DNA of 64,000 nt from Ditylenchus dipsaci. Taxonomy: Eukaryota > Nematoda > Chromadorea > Rhabditida > Anguinidae. A model generated the notes under the pieces. The model did not search any database. It had not been told where the DNA came from and saw only the letters and a list, made by a program, of their open reading frames with translations. Positions within the stretch are counted from its first letter, which is position 1, and each line of letters begins with the position of its first letter. Positions 1-12,800 of this stretch are shown one piece after another. The position numbers and the translations under genes are program-made. The stretch is taken from positions 620,001-684,000 of the forward strand of contig SADC01001278.1 in NCBI GenBank assembly GCA_004194705.1, given 5' to 3'.

Positions 1-94
1 GTCGCCGTTGGGAATATTTTAAAAGGCGGGTACCAGCGAAATTCAAACGAGAATTTATTTGACGAAATTTTGAAAAAGTCGAGGAAAAACTATA

Positions 95-167
95 TATCCA
101 GTGGGATTCGAACCGACGATCGACTTTCACAGTCCGCCGCCACTTCACCACTAGGCCACCGATGCTA
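95..167 (-). other. tRNA-derived sequence (A and B boxes), left arm
   Basis: Read on the minus strand this block has a polymerase III A-box-like TGGCCTAGTGG followed about 45 bases later by a perfect B box GGTTCGAATCC. The spacing fits a tRNA body. The anticodon region reads CTGTGAA, but the anticodon stem closes poorly and the acceptor arms pair badly. I therefore call it tRNA-derived, not a functional tRNA gene. A second, more degraded copy sits in the opposite arm of the same inverted repeat. Confidence 0.6.
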
Positions 168-670
168 ACAAGCGCCACTTATGTTTTAGTTACTTATACC
201 CGTGAAATAATCAACAAAAATGTTTTTGAAATAATTCTTTTTTGAATTGACCTGGTACCCGCCTTTTGAAACATTCCATCGGTGGTGAGCATGCCCCTTT
301 AAAGGGCCATGCTCACCCGTCCAAAATTCGTACGCGCCAATTTAAATTTTTTTCCTAATCCTTTAACTTCTGTGCAGATTTTTAACTTGGTTTCTAGTCA
401 AGTTAAACCTAAAATTAAATTCTAGGCCATGTTTTATTAGAAACCAACTTAAAAACCCGTACAGAAATTTGAAAAATTAGGAAAAAAATTGAATTGGCGT
501 GCACCAATTTTGAAGAGGTGAGCATGCCCTTTAAAGGGGCATGCTGGCCGCCGATGGAATATTTCAAAAGGCGGGTACCAGGTCAATTCAAAAAAGAATT
601 ATTTTCAAAAACATTTTTGTTGAGTATTTGACGGCGAATAAGTAGTGAAAAACATCGGCGGTGTTTAATT

Positions 671-738
671 GCATCAGTGGCCTAGTGGTGAAGCGGCGGC
701 GGACTGTGAAAGTCTGTCGTCGGCTAGTTTCTCATTGG
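671..738 (+). other. tRNA-derived sequence, right arm
   Basis: This is the inverted partner of the block at 95-167. The A-box-like TGGCCTAGTGG and the GGACTGTGAAAGTC anticodon region are kept, but the B-box region has decayed (GGCTAGTTTCTC instead of GGTTCGAATCC). Loss of the B box in one arm only shows that the two copies have diverged since the inverted structure formed. Confidence 0.55.
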
Positions 739-877
739 AGGTATAACTTTTCCGAAATTTCGTCAAATTGATTCTCGTTTGAATTTCGCAGGTACCCGCC
801 TTTCAAAATATTCCCATCGGCGACGAGCATGCCCTTTAAATCTTTCTTGGTCTAAATTTTTGACTCTGATTGTTTAG

Positions 878-3800
878 GAAGTTTTGGCACAGGAGCCTTC
901 TTCACTCGATGTTCACTGTGAATCAGCAGTGGTATTCAAAAACATTATTAAAGATAAAAAGTACTCGCAGTGGAACAGGTAATTTTTCTCACTTTTTTAC
1001 AAAATTTCGCGAAAATGTAGCAAGTTTCAGTGATTTACCCGAAAAACTTCTCCATTACATATTGCAAAATGTGGAAAACCAAAAAGAGAACGGTAATTTT
1101 TTTTATAGTTTCTGGCCAGTCACATGACCGCACCAAAAACGTAAAGTTTGTAAATAGAAAAGGAGTGAAAAAATTATTTTTATGATTTAATAGGATGCAA
1201 AATAACTCCACCTTCACTGCCACTCCCCCACCCATCGATAGACATGCAAATGCTGGAAATGTACCCGATGAGTATTTCTAACAATTATTTTTATGATCCG
1301 AAAGTTCACATCTAGAAATTATAGTGCACAGTCCAGCATTTATTGTCTGCCATACCTGGCGGGACAATCATTATCGTAGACAGCAATGGTCTTTTAAAAA
1401 AGTTTATTTTGTACTTTTACTTTCCATTCCTAAAAGTGCCGTTGGGAACTTTCATTTTGAATTTTTTCAAATTTTCATGTGAATTTTTTAATAGTTCTGT
1501 TGGTTCCTGGAGATCATATAGTGTAGAATTTGACTATACAGTCGACTGTCGATAAACCGTCACCCCCAAAAGTTCTTTCTCGCCTAGAATCCAACATTTT
1601 TTTAGCTCAATTTTGAATTTTTCGCTAAAAGTGATTCGTCACTCCAGTCCGAAATGTCGCAAGGATTCCGATTTCGCCGATCGTTTCTCAAAAAGTTAAA
1701 ATCTTGACCATTAAGACCCGCGCATCTCGGTAAGCCGTCACCCTATTCTCAAAAATACCCTGTATATATATAATGACATATATAGCGCGCCTCGGAGAAA
1801 AAATTATTGGGAACTTAGAAAAATTTTTTGTTGTTTGTTTTGATATAAAAACATAAAACAAATAAGATAACTGACAGCTCCGAGATAGCTTAACTAATGT
1901 CCTCGATTGTCGTGGAGGAATAGATAGGGCAAAGCGCCAACCTGCGGCAAATTTTCCCCTTGGTTAATTTTTTGACACATCCTGCATGTTTTTACCAGAT
2001 AATTTAAAACTTTTTATTCTTATTGGCTGCTCTAAATGCTGTTTTCAGTGACAGCGGCGGCTTGGCTAGAAAGTTTAGTGGACGTCGCAGAATCTGTTCC
2101 TGTGCAAGCAGTCACTGAACTGGTCAGTCAGTTTATTGTTGTAAAAAAGGCCAAACAAAGTTTTCCCAAAATATTTACCTTTTCACGGAAAGAGGAAAAA
2201 CAAACGAAAATGTTCAAAATAAAAAAATTGATGTCTGAATATTTTAGTGGGAGCATACCCCAGGGATTAATTGAAGGGAAATCACCCATAAGGATTGCTT
2301 GTTCTCTGCTGTGTTGGCTTATAAGTAATGGTTTTCCATGGCTTGTACCCAATTTTTTAAATGTTCGCTTTGAAAAACACACAAGAAAAATGACTTTTAC
2401 TTTTGAACTGACTTTTTCCTTGTCTCTTCGAAAAATTGGTGTTTTTGTGGCAGGTTCGTTCCTTGGATGAGTATGACAACCTTTCTCCCAAATTTTTCGA
2501 CGAATTGTCTCTCAACAATAAAAACTACTACATAATTTGAATATGGTTTTTTGTTAAAAATTTTGATTCTAGAAGTAAAGAGCCCTCTTTGGAAAATTTA
2601 GCAAGAGACAATCTTATTCAACCAATATTGCTGCGGTGAAAAATGCCGAAAATTAGAATAATTCTTTTGAAATTTTTAACACTCCACCTGTCGTGCGCGA
2701 TATTCATATTATTCTTAAATAATGCTGTATTTGGTGTCAAAATTACCATTATTAACCGTTCTATATATCGTTATATAAGAAATACTGTTTAAAGGGGGAC
2801 TGGCGCCTTAACAAGCTCCAAATTATGAAGACGATATGTCAATTATAAAATGCATGATGCGGTCGACGCTCTTACTCGTGACACTCAAGGGACCAGCCAA
2901 GAGACTGGGTTCATCATTTTTACCTAAATTATTTCAGACTTTTGCCGGTACCACTACTGGGGTACCACCAACTGGATATCACCACCTGGGTACCACTACC
3001 CAAACAAAACTCAAAGATAGTAAAAAAACTGCTAAACTGCTACCAAAAACTAAGGGTCTAATTCAAAAATTTTCAGTTCTTTGTATCCTAAAATGTGCTT
3101 TTTCCAATTCCAAGGCCCATAGCTCGGTGGGAGTGTGGAAATATGATGTTGCACTTTCGAGAATGGCACATTTCCAGTAAATTCTGCATCGAATAGTATA
3201 TAACACTAATACCAAAACATAGACTCTAAGAATACTTATGCTGCGAACCAACTTTTAGTCAACACGTGACAGACATAGTCCAAATAGTATATAGAGATAG
3301 CCATTGTGGAAAAGCTAAATGCAGCTTTTTCGAAAATTCCGTGATCTAAAAAGAAGACGCAAATATATAGCCAAATACAGGGTGTTTCAAATTTTTCTGA
3401 CACTTTTAAACGGTCATAACTTTTTTTACAGACCGACTTTTTTATTTCTGTATACAGTCGAGTCCCGCTAACCCGGCACCCCAAAAGTTCGTTCCCGCCT
3501 TAGGTCCGACACTTTTTTTAACCCAATTTTCGAAGTATTTTTCCAATTGTGTTTTTACAGTCTGATCGCAAATATCGTGAAGATTCCGATTTTGCCGATC
3601 GTTTTTCAAAAACCTAATATTTTTGGCTCTAAAAGACCAAAACCCCGCTAACCCGGCACCCTTTTTAAAAATATGGTGCCGGGTTAGCGGGGTTTTGGTC
3701 TTTTAGAGCCAAAAATACTAGTTTTTTGAAAAACGATCGGCAAAATCGGAATCTTCACGATATTTGCGATCAGACTGTAAAAACACAATTAAAAAAATAC

Positions 3801-6800
3801 TTCGAAAATTGGGTTAAAAAAAGTGTCGGACCTAAGGCGGGAACGAACTTTTTGGGTGCCGGGTTAGCGGGACTCGACTGTACGCAGATCGGCTCAGCTT
3901 TTGATGAAATTTTTTTGGTATATAAAGTTAAAAACACGATTTTTATACGGTATCCTCCTGTGGTTTTGGCCTTATCCATCCAGAGGCCATCCATTGACCA
4001 TAGCCCAAACCACAGGAGGACCAAGCGAAAGTCGTGTTTTAAATGCCAAAAAAATATGCCCTTTATATGCCAAAAAAAACGTTGTCATCAAAAGCTGAGC
4101 CGATCTGCGTTTACAGAAATAAAAAATTCGCTGTGTGAAAAAAGTTATGACCGTTTAAAAGTGTCAGGAACATTTGAAACACCCTGTATAACCCGAAATG
4201 AAATATAATCCGACATGTCGGGCTATCAGAGCATTTAAGGTATGCGAAAAATTAAATATTCGTAAAAAAGTGCATTTCCTCTTTCACAAAACAATATATG
4301 ATACTTATGTGAATGATAATGCAATCAAAAAATACACACCTTTTTACAAAACCCTTTCCAGTAATTTTTTTAAAATTAAAAAAAATGTTACCGTTAAAAA
4401 AGTTACCGTTAAAAAAACCACCGAGATATAAAAATACTCCCTGAAATTGTGCACCAGAATTTGCTGGTCTTACAGTCATGGTTTTCCCATGTTAATCGTA
4501 CTGAAGGTGTCACTATATTAGAAGGTTTGATTGTATCCTAGTTTGAAATTTTTTTCAGATAGTACCCTGGCGGTCAGTCAAGCTGAACCTACAAGGCGTG
4601 TTCAGCGCCGGGTGATCTCGGCTAGATTGCTGGAAAAACTGGCAACTATTATTCCAACGGAATTGTTAGTCCCTATTATTTGAACTCTTTATTTGGTGCC
4701 AAAATATAAAAAAAAACTAAAAATTTAAGTGTTCGCAAAGACCTAGCACCATGTGCCCAAATGCTATGCCAAGACTCCAGTGCTGCTGTAAGAACAACCA
4801 TTGCCCAGCGACTGTCTACCATTGCTCAGTCTTTAAAGTAAGAATATTGATTAAAGTAAGAATAATAAGAAGATTAAAAGGACATCAACAAAATTGACAT
4901 AGGATGGCTTGACATTAAAACTCTGGTGTATCGTAAAATTTGTTTTGCCTGCTTCAAGCTTAGAAGAATTTTTTAACAAACAAAGCGAAAAAAAGAACTG
5001 TAAAATCGACGTTGGTGCGTTTGGCCCATTTTTTCGTCATTTTTGGCATTTTGTTTTTTGCGTTTTTAGGCATTTTTTTCTTTTTTGTTGGGTTGGCGAA
5101 GCGATTCTTCGTTTTCGACTTTTTCAGTCGAAAACTCGGAAAATTCCGACTTTCGATCCGAGTCGATTTTTCGAAAAAAACGATTTTCGACTTTTGGTCC
5201 GATTCGATTCTTCGAAAATTTTCGAAGAATCGATTTCAGTTGATTTTTCGATTCTTCGAGTCGAAAATTCTGATGCTATTCTGCCATTTTTTATCTGGTT
5301 CAAATTGGATATGTTTTGTATTGAGGAAGAATGCCAAGTGTAGTCTGGGAGCATTCCAAGAAGGTCTTGGATAAAGAAACTTGCAAGTGCGGTTATGTTC
5401 TCAAATATTGCGGTATTGCACCGCACTCAGCTGATATTTCTCAACTGATCCTAAGTCAGCAGACCAAAAATGATTTATGGGAGAAGGATGAAAAGTTGTG
5501 GATACTGCATTAGATGGGAATATTTTCGTGGTGAGTCGGACCCGGTTATTCATTTGTCGGATTATTTATTATCAAATTTATAGGAAGAAATTAAACGATA
5601 CATAAATGAGAAGAAATTGCCTTTGCCGAGACTGGATTTTACTGGACATGAGGAGAGATATGAATGGTGGGCTTAGAACTCTCGTCGCTTTACAAATTTA
5701 GCAGTGCTGGCCCGCAATTATCTTCCCATCTTTTCATCCAGTGTTGCTTCAGAAAGGTGCTTCTCCAAGGCAAGTCTGCTATTTGTAAATTCTCTCCGGA
5801 TACGCCTGTCACAGCAGACAGCGGCTAACTTGCTCATCATCAAGGCCAATTTAGCAGTTGAGGTATTGAAGGGAGTCAGTGAAAAAAACGAAGAAGAGCC
5901 AGAAGAAATCCATGATTTACTGTTAGAGAATGATACCTGATCGTTGTTTTATGTCGTTCGCTCAATGTTGTTGTTATTAAAAAATATTAACTCTGAAATC
6001 CAATACATCAAAAATCATAAGTTTAGTCTGAGTTAATTCTTAAAAATTTTGGCTTTCGGCTCGATTCGATTCTTTGAGAATTTCGACTTTCGATCCGAGT
6101 CGATTCTTCGGAAAAAACGACTTTCGACTGTCGATCTGATTCTTCGAAAATTTTCGACTAGAATAGACTTTTCGATTCTTCGAATCAAAGAATCCAATCC
6201 TTCGCCAACCCTACTTTTTTGACTTAAGCAAAGCCTTAGGCACATGGTAGGCCAGCGCATGTTAGCAGGGACTAAAAAAGGTTAAAATTGAAAACATTCG
6301 TCAAAATGTGTGAATCTCCCATCAAATTTTTAAAACTTCTTGTTCTGGGCGATTACTTTGCAACTTTTTTATTTTTTCCGCACCAGCATGTAGCCTTGGA
6401 TCTGTAGTTTTTAATGAGCTATCAACTGGCTGACTACAATATTAAAAAAATAAGGAGAACAATTATATTTTTTAAAACTACATCTATCTCTCAAAAGGAA
6501 TTGTTCTATCACTTTTCAATATTGTAGTCAGCCAGTTAATAGCTCATTAGAAACTAGAGATTCGGGGATATATGCTGGTTTAAAAAATAAAAAGTTTTGA
6601 AAATTAAACCCCGAGAAGAAAAAGTTTTAAAAAATTTGTCGGGAGATTTACATATTTTGATGGGAGATTTACACATTTTGACGGATGTTTTCACCTACAG
6701 CCACTAAAAATGTATCACAAATTACAAAATGGCTTTGAAAACAAGAAAACCGAAATAGCGAGAATTCAAAAAAATTAAAAGAACAGTGGCCAAACGCCTA

Positions 6801-9800
6801 CGCACCGAAAAATACAAACACACAAATTTGAATTATCTGAAAATTACATGGAAGCGCAAGTACAGGCACTTTAAAAAAAACGAATCCAATAAAAAGTTTC
6901 CAACTTTCAGCAACTCAGCCGAGTGTGTGACCTTATTGCTGCCCTGTCTCATAGAATTATGCAAAGATGAGGACCCTGGAGTGCGAGAAGCCATTCTCAA
7001 CACTATTGCTGTGTGTTTGCCCTATTTTACTAAAGGTTCTCTCAATAAAAATTTCTTTGTAGTTCACCTGACAATTTCAGAAAGTCGAAAGAGTGTTGTA
7101 GTGCCTTTGCTCCGGAAGTGCACGGATCAAGCCCTGATCCTGAGAGATGCTTCTCTAACGGCAGTAGCTCGCCAGTTAGGGCCCTGGTTGGAGTCTCTTA
7201 GAGATGTGCTCTCGAGTGCCGAGCAAAAGTGGTTCCTAGACACTTTTTGTAGATTAGTAGATTTGTCTAATGCTAGTAGCTCTGGAAATAGCAGTAATAG
7301 TAGTTCTGGCGGCTTAACAATTAGCATGACTTCACCAAATTTGGCAGATAGAAATTATGGAGGTCACTCTACGCTACATACTTCTTGCAGAAGAATGTGT
7401 GCCTATAATTTTCCGGTGCGTTTTTGGTTTTCGGGGGATTTCTTAGAAGAAAATTGAATATGTGTAAAACTAGACAATTTTTTCCAGTAAAATCAGAGAT
7501 CCAAAATAATTAAGAGATCCAAAAAAATAACAATTATTTCCATATTTTTTGTACAAGACTGAAAGTTGGATTGGGAATATTAACAGGCTTGTCGAATACT
7601 AAGTCCGGTACTCAGAGCCGGACTCGAACCCCGAAAGTTTGCTCGTTTCGAGTCCAATTACGCAAGAACGGTAATCCGACGCGACAACCCTAATCATAAA
7701 TACAGTCGAGCCTGGATATAAAAGCACGTTTTTCAACTCGATTTGGTTAGCCGATAAAGAAATCCAAAAAACCTTACCCTTGATATAAATGCAACTCCAG
7801 CTGGCTTATAGATGCTTTACATCCGAGTTTGACTGTGTCACAATTTTTTTAACACTAAAAAGATTTTACTAAAATACATAAATGATGGTTTTCTTCAGTG
7901 CTTCGCAATGGTCTATAGACAAGAGCATTTCAATGAGCGCCTCCTGCCAATTCTTGAACGATTTTGCAAAGACAGTGATGACGAGGTAATAATATTTCAC
8001 TATCTTAACTGCTCAAAGTTTGCAAAAAATAAAAATTTTAAATTGGGCTACTAGGTTATACTAGCACACGGGCGCATAATTTGGCTTACTCCAGTTCCGG
8101 GCACTTTGATTTTTCTGAGCCTGGGCATATATTAAACGTATTTTTCTAAAAAAATGGATTTGCGGTTATTCGAACCGGTCAGGTACCCGCTCGTGTGCTA
8201 CTCCACTTCATGCTTTTGTAAAACACTTAAAAATTCTTGCCTCAAACAGAAAATAGTGTCTTCAGGTAAGAAGCACCATAGCTTCCGGATTTCACGAAAT
8301 CGTCCAGCTTCGTTCCCAGTCCGAGCAGCAAGCCCTACTAGGTCCCTTCGTAGAGCTCATGTGCAGTGGAGCAGCTGAGGTAGTTCAACATTTGACTGGG
8401 AATTTGCACAAAACACTGGCTGCCCTCTACAAAGGGGTCAAGCCTGGTTCTTCTAACAATGTCTCTACTGCCAAAATGCACTTCAAAGATGACTTCAGTT
8501 CTTCCTATTTAAAGGGTCAGAAAACTAATAGTGCCGTTCCAATCACTAGAGTCCAACTAGACAGAATTCTAATCGGCTGCAACAGGCTGATCAGAAGTAC
8601 AGGGGCGTGGCGAAGTCATGAAGCTTATTTGAACAATTTGGCTGTGATTAAGCACTTGATTCCGATCAATGATTTATTTGTTACCTTTGTGCCTATGTTT
8701 CAACAGGAAGTCCTGACGGCGGTCGGTTTTCGTTTTTTTTCATTAGTGTAATTTTTTCAAAAATATTACTTTTTTTTTAAAAATTTAATGGAGCTGATCG
8801 AGTCTGCGCCATCGATTTTTGCGAAAATAACCGCATAGCTGTAGCAACATTTTACGGACAGCCACTGTAAAAAACCACAGCTCAAAAATTTATCTCCAAA
8901 ACAGATTTTAAAATAGCTCAACTTTTTCAAGGTGAGTCGAACTTCAATTTAGTGACCTCCCCCCTAAGCGTTTTCAGGTACTTCGGACACTCTTTAACCC
9001 GATTCTTGAAGTCTTTGGCCAATTCTTTTTAAAAATTCAAAAAGATTCCCAGATCGCCGATCCTCTTTTCACAAATTAAAATTTTTAACTTTAAAAAGAA
9101 GAACGTCAGTAAACACCTCGAGTACGATTTGTGACAACTGTATATTCTGGTACAGAATTTCACGCGAACAACTCTGCAGAAACAGATTTCGCGTACCGTT
9201 TTTTTTCTGATTATAGACCCGTATCTAATTATAGACCCCCTAATTTCAAGTGGTCTAAAATTTGTTTTCATTAACTTTAAAGGTCTGTAAAAAGTGCCTG
9301 TGAGGGATTTTAAAAATCTAACAGGCACTTTTTACAGAGCTCAAAAAGTTAATCAAAACAAAAGTTTCAGACCACTTGAAGTTTGAAAAAATCGCCCAAC
9401 TCTAATTATAGACCCGGGTCTATAATTAGAGAAAATACGGTATCTTGAGTCAGAAACTTGACAAAACACCTTTTTAAACTTTTAGTCACAAAAAATGAGT
9501 GCCAAGTTTGAAAAGGCTAGTAAAATCATGGTCCTTTAAAAATATTCTTCAAATTTAAAATTGACTGTCATATTTTGCCTTAAGGCGAATTTAAAATATG
9601 AAAGTCAATTTAAAATTTCAAAATAGTTTCATAGGCAATGCGAAAACCCCGCAGGAGAAGATTCCGCGGTAGAAAATTTCGTGGAATTTGAATTTTTGAC
9701 GTTCCTGCTAGGGAAAACCCCAACACTTCTAAACACGAATCCGGTGTCAGAATTTGAATGTTCCTAAGCAGGAACGTCAAAAATTCAAATTCCACGAGAT

Positions 9801-12800
9801 TTTGTCCCGCCGAATCTTTTCCAGCGGAATTTTCGACTTGCCTATGAAAATATTTTTCAAATTTAAAACTGACTGTCATATTTCAAATTCTGCTCAACAC
9901 AAAAATTAAATTAAGCTTTTTGAATGTTTTTGTCTTGAGCGGAATCTGAAATATGACAGTCAATTTTAAATTTGAAGAATATCTTTATAAGAAAATCGGG
10001 CGATATTACAGTAGCCTTTTGGAGGGGGGGGGCTTGTATATGACAGTAGCGTCGAAAATCGGGTATGCTGATCACGAATCCGCTGTCAGAGTTTTTACAA
10101 ATTTTCAACTTTTTGACCATTAAAATACCATTTGTAAATTTGTTTATTACTTTTTGCGTTAAATAAAAACGTTTTTATAAAAGTGAAGGTCGTCTATCTT
10201 GATCCTTTGTAAAGAAAACGGGTCTAATTTTTTCCCCTCTCCCCTAAAGTTAAGATTTTGTGCTGAACAAAACGCACTTTTCAGCATTTTGACAATAAAT
10301 TTTTGAGATGAGATATAGCCTAAATTCAAGGTCAAATCAAGGTAATTTTACCTTGATGTGACTTTGGTAAAATCAAGTTGATCTTACCTTGACTTTAGGC
10401 TATATCTCATCTCAAAGATTTATTTTCGAAATTCTATAAAGTAGGTTTTGTTCAGCACAAAATGTTGACTTATGGGATAGGGAAAAAATTCAGACCCGTT
10501 ATCCTTACGAAAATCGAGAAAAACAACCTTGACTTTATAAAGTCAAGGTTGACCTCGACCTTGATTTTTGAAAACACTGGCTACAGCTATGGAGAAATTA
10601 TTTAGAATTATTTATAAAACATTAATTATTTGATTTTAGAGAGCCTTACCATGCAGAATAGCTGCAGCACAGACCCTTTTGCTAATCATGCGACAATTTC
10701 CTATGGCCAAGAACCGCAATTTAGTCATCGATTTCTTCACAACTAGTAAGTCTACCTTTTTCTCAGCAAATACCATTTCTAACTCATGAATTTTAGCAAT
10801 AGCACAGCACGAGAGCTGTTTTCGACGCCGCCTTTTGCTAGACATTGTTCCAATTATTCTGGAACATTTCAGCCGAGAATTCTTTATCAAACACTTTCTG
10901 GCGCCCATATTAAAACTGTCTGCAGACAAAGTTTCCAATATAAGGTTTGATTTCCAAAATTAACATTTAAACAATTACAGTCAACTCTCTGATTAACGAC
11001 TCTCTGATTAACGTCCCTCTCTGATTAACATCCCTTAGGATTGGTTTGGTTGGTCGTCGTAGAAATTACCTATAATTGATTCTCTGATTAACGACTCTCC
11101 GATTAACGTCCCTCTCTGATTTATGTCCATAAGAACCGGTCCAAACCTCATAAACGACTCTCCGCATAATGTCTCTTCACAAATTTATCAAAACTTTTGC
11201 AAAATTTGGGCCCTATCCCTCAATGGGGGAGGGGGGGGTGGGTTCGCCTTGGTCCCCCTGTTGTTTTTTGTGATTTTTTAGGCTTTATGCTTAGGCAAAG
11301 GTTGGCCAGCGTATGTTAGGACGGACTCAAACGTATTTTAGACTCATGATTAAGTTCGTCCTAACATACTCTGGCCTACTTTTACCTGAGCATTAGCCTT
11401 AAAACTCACAAAAAAAACAGCAACAGGGGGGACCAAGGCAAAACCCCTCCCCATTGAGGAATAGGGCCAAAATTTGAGTTGTCTCAGCTGGAAAACGATT
11501 CAATTTTCAATTTTTGCACATCTAAAAAAGTGCTCATTTTTGAAACAAAAGAATCTTCTGGAATACTTTACTCACTAGTTGTTGGCTGTTATTGTTCATG
11601 GTGATTATGTGCCAAATAAATTATGAAAATTCCGAGTAACGTCCGGTGTGTAAGAGGTAAGTAAAATGTCTCGCTGATTAACGACTTTCTGACTAACGTC
11701 TCTCTCTGATTAACGTCCCCTTAGGGTTGGTCCCTTGAAAGAAGTTAATCAGAGAGTCGACTGTACTGTGTAAAATTACAAATTGCTAGTAAATCCTAAC
11801 TTTTTAGACTGCAACTTTGCCGTGTTCTAGCCAAAATCAAGCAATTTTTGACATTTCCCAATGACGACGAAGAATTATCTAGTTTGGAGAAAGTAGTCAG
11901 AGAATTGCTTATATCTGAGCAAAATGTCAATACCAGGCAGCTCATTCAACAAGTTTGTCTTTTTTTTGATGAGGAAAAATCGATCTGATACGGTGAAAAA
12001 CAAATGCAGTCGTTAGAAAAATGAGGTCACGTCACATGACCATCTCACCTAATCAGATTTTAGGCGCAAGTATAGAATACCTCCCCCCAAACCTGACCTT
12101 CCAAAAAATCGCTGTAACTACCCTTTTAAACAACAAGTTTAGGTTTAGCCCTTAGGCTCAGGGGGTAGGCAAGCTTACGGAAATTATGACTAATAATTAG
12201 TTTACGGCTGTAAGTACTTTCACCCGCCAAATTATTCTTTTACCCCGCCAAATCGTAAAAATGAGTACAGTCGACTCTCCCAATAACGAACCCCATGAGG
12301 ACCGACTCTAGGTGTTCGTTATTGAGAAAGTTCGTTATTGAGAAGGTCCGTTATAAGTACTTTATCGAAAATCCAACCAAACCAACCCAAAAAAAGTGTT
12401 CGTTATTGAGAGAGTTCGTTATTCAGGGGGTTCGTTATTGGGAGAGTCAACTGATTTCTCGGTGTTTTTAAGTCGTAAAATTTTTTTCTTTGATCATAAT
12501 GGCTTTTTGATCACTAATGGCTAAAATTGTTTTACCCCGCCAAATTATTCTTTAATCCCGCCAAATTATTCATTTATCCCCCCAAATCGTAAAAATGAGT
12601 ATTTCTCGATGTTTTTATGTCGTAAAATTTTTCTTTCGATCATCATGTAGCCCTGAATCTCTAGTTTCTGATAAGCTATCAACTGACCCCTTGTCATTAA
12701 AAAAATTGAGAAATACCCATTTTTTTAAGAAGAGTTGTTTCATAAACCGGGTATTTCTCAAACTTTTCTCAACAACAAGGAGTCAGTTGATAGCTTATCA

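Larger units (their letters stand above)
1..840. repeat. Foldback-type inverted repeat, arms carry tRNA-like sequence
   Basis: The two halves are inverted copies centred near 415. Matching blocks include GGCGGGTACC at the outer and inner ends (about 25, 250, 570 and 790), GGCATGCT-type ends, and the tRNA-like block described separately. The centre (300-545) is itself an inverted repeat beginning and ending with CATGCCC(T)TTAAAGG. No coding frame of note is present. It lies upstream of the first visible PPP4R4 exon, so it is either intronic or 5' flanking. The left end may extend beyond the window. Confidence 0.7.

Noticed and set aside
95..167. Functional tRNA-His gene
   Set aside because: The CTGTGAA loop would give a GTG anticodon, but the acceptor and anticodon stems pair poorly and the block is part of a larger inverted repeat.
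1338..1560. Possible extra PPP4R4 exon after the AG near 1337
   Set aside because: Exon phases join correctly from 1271 to 2049 without it, and the frame shows no HEAT-like or family sequence.
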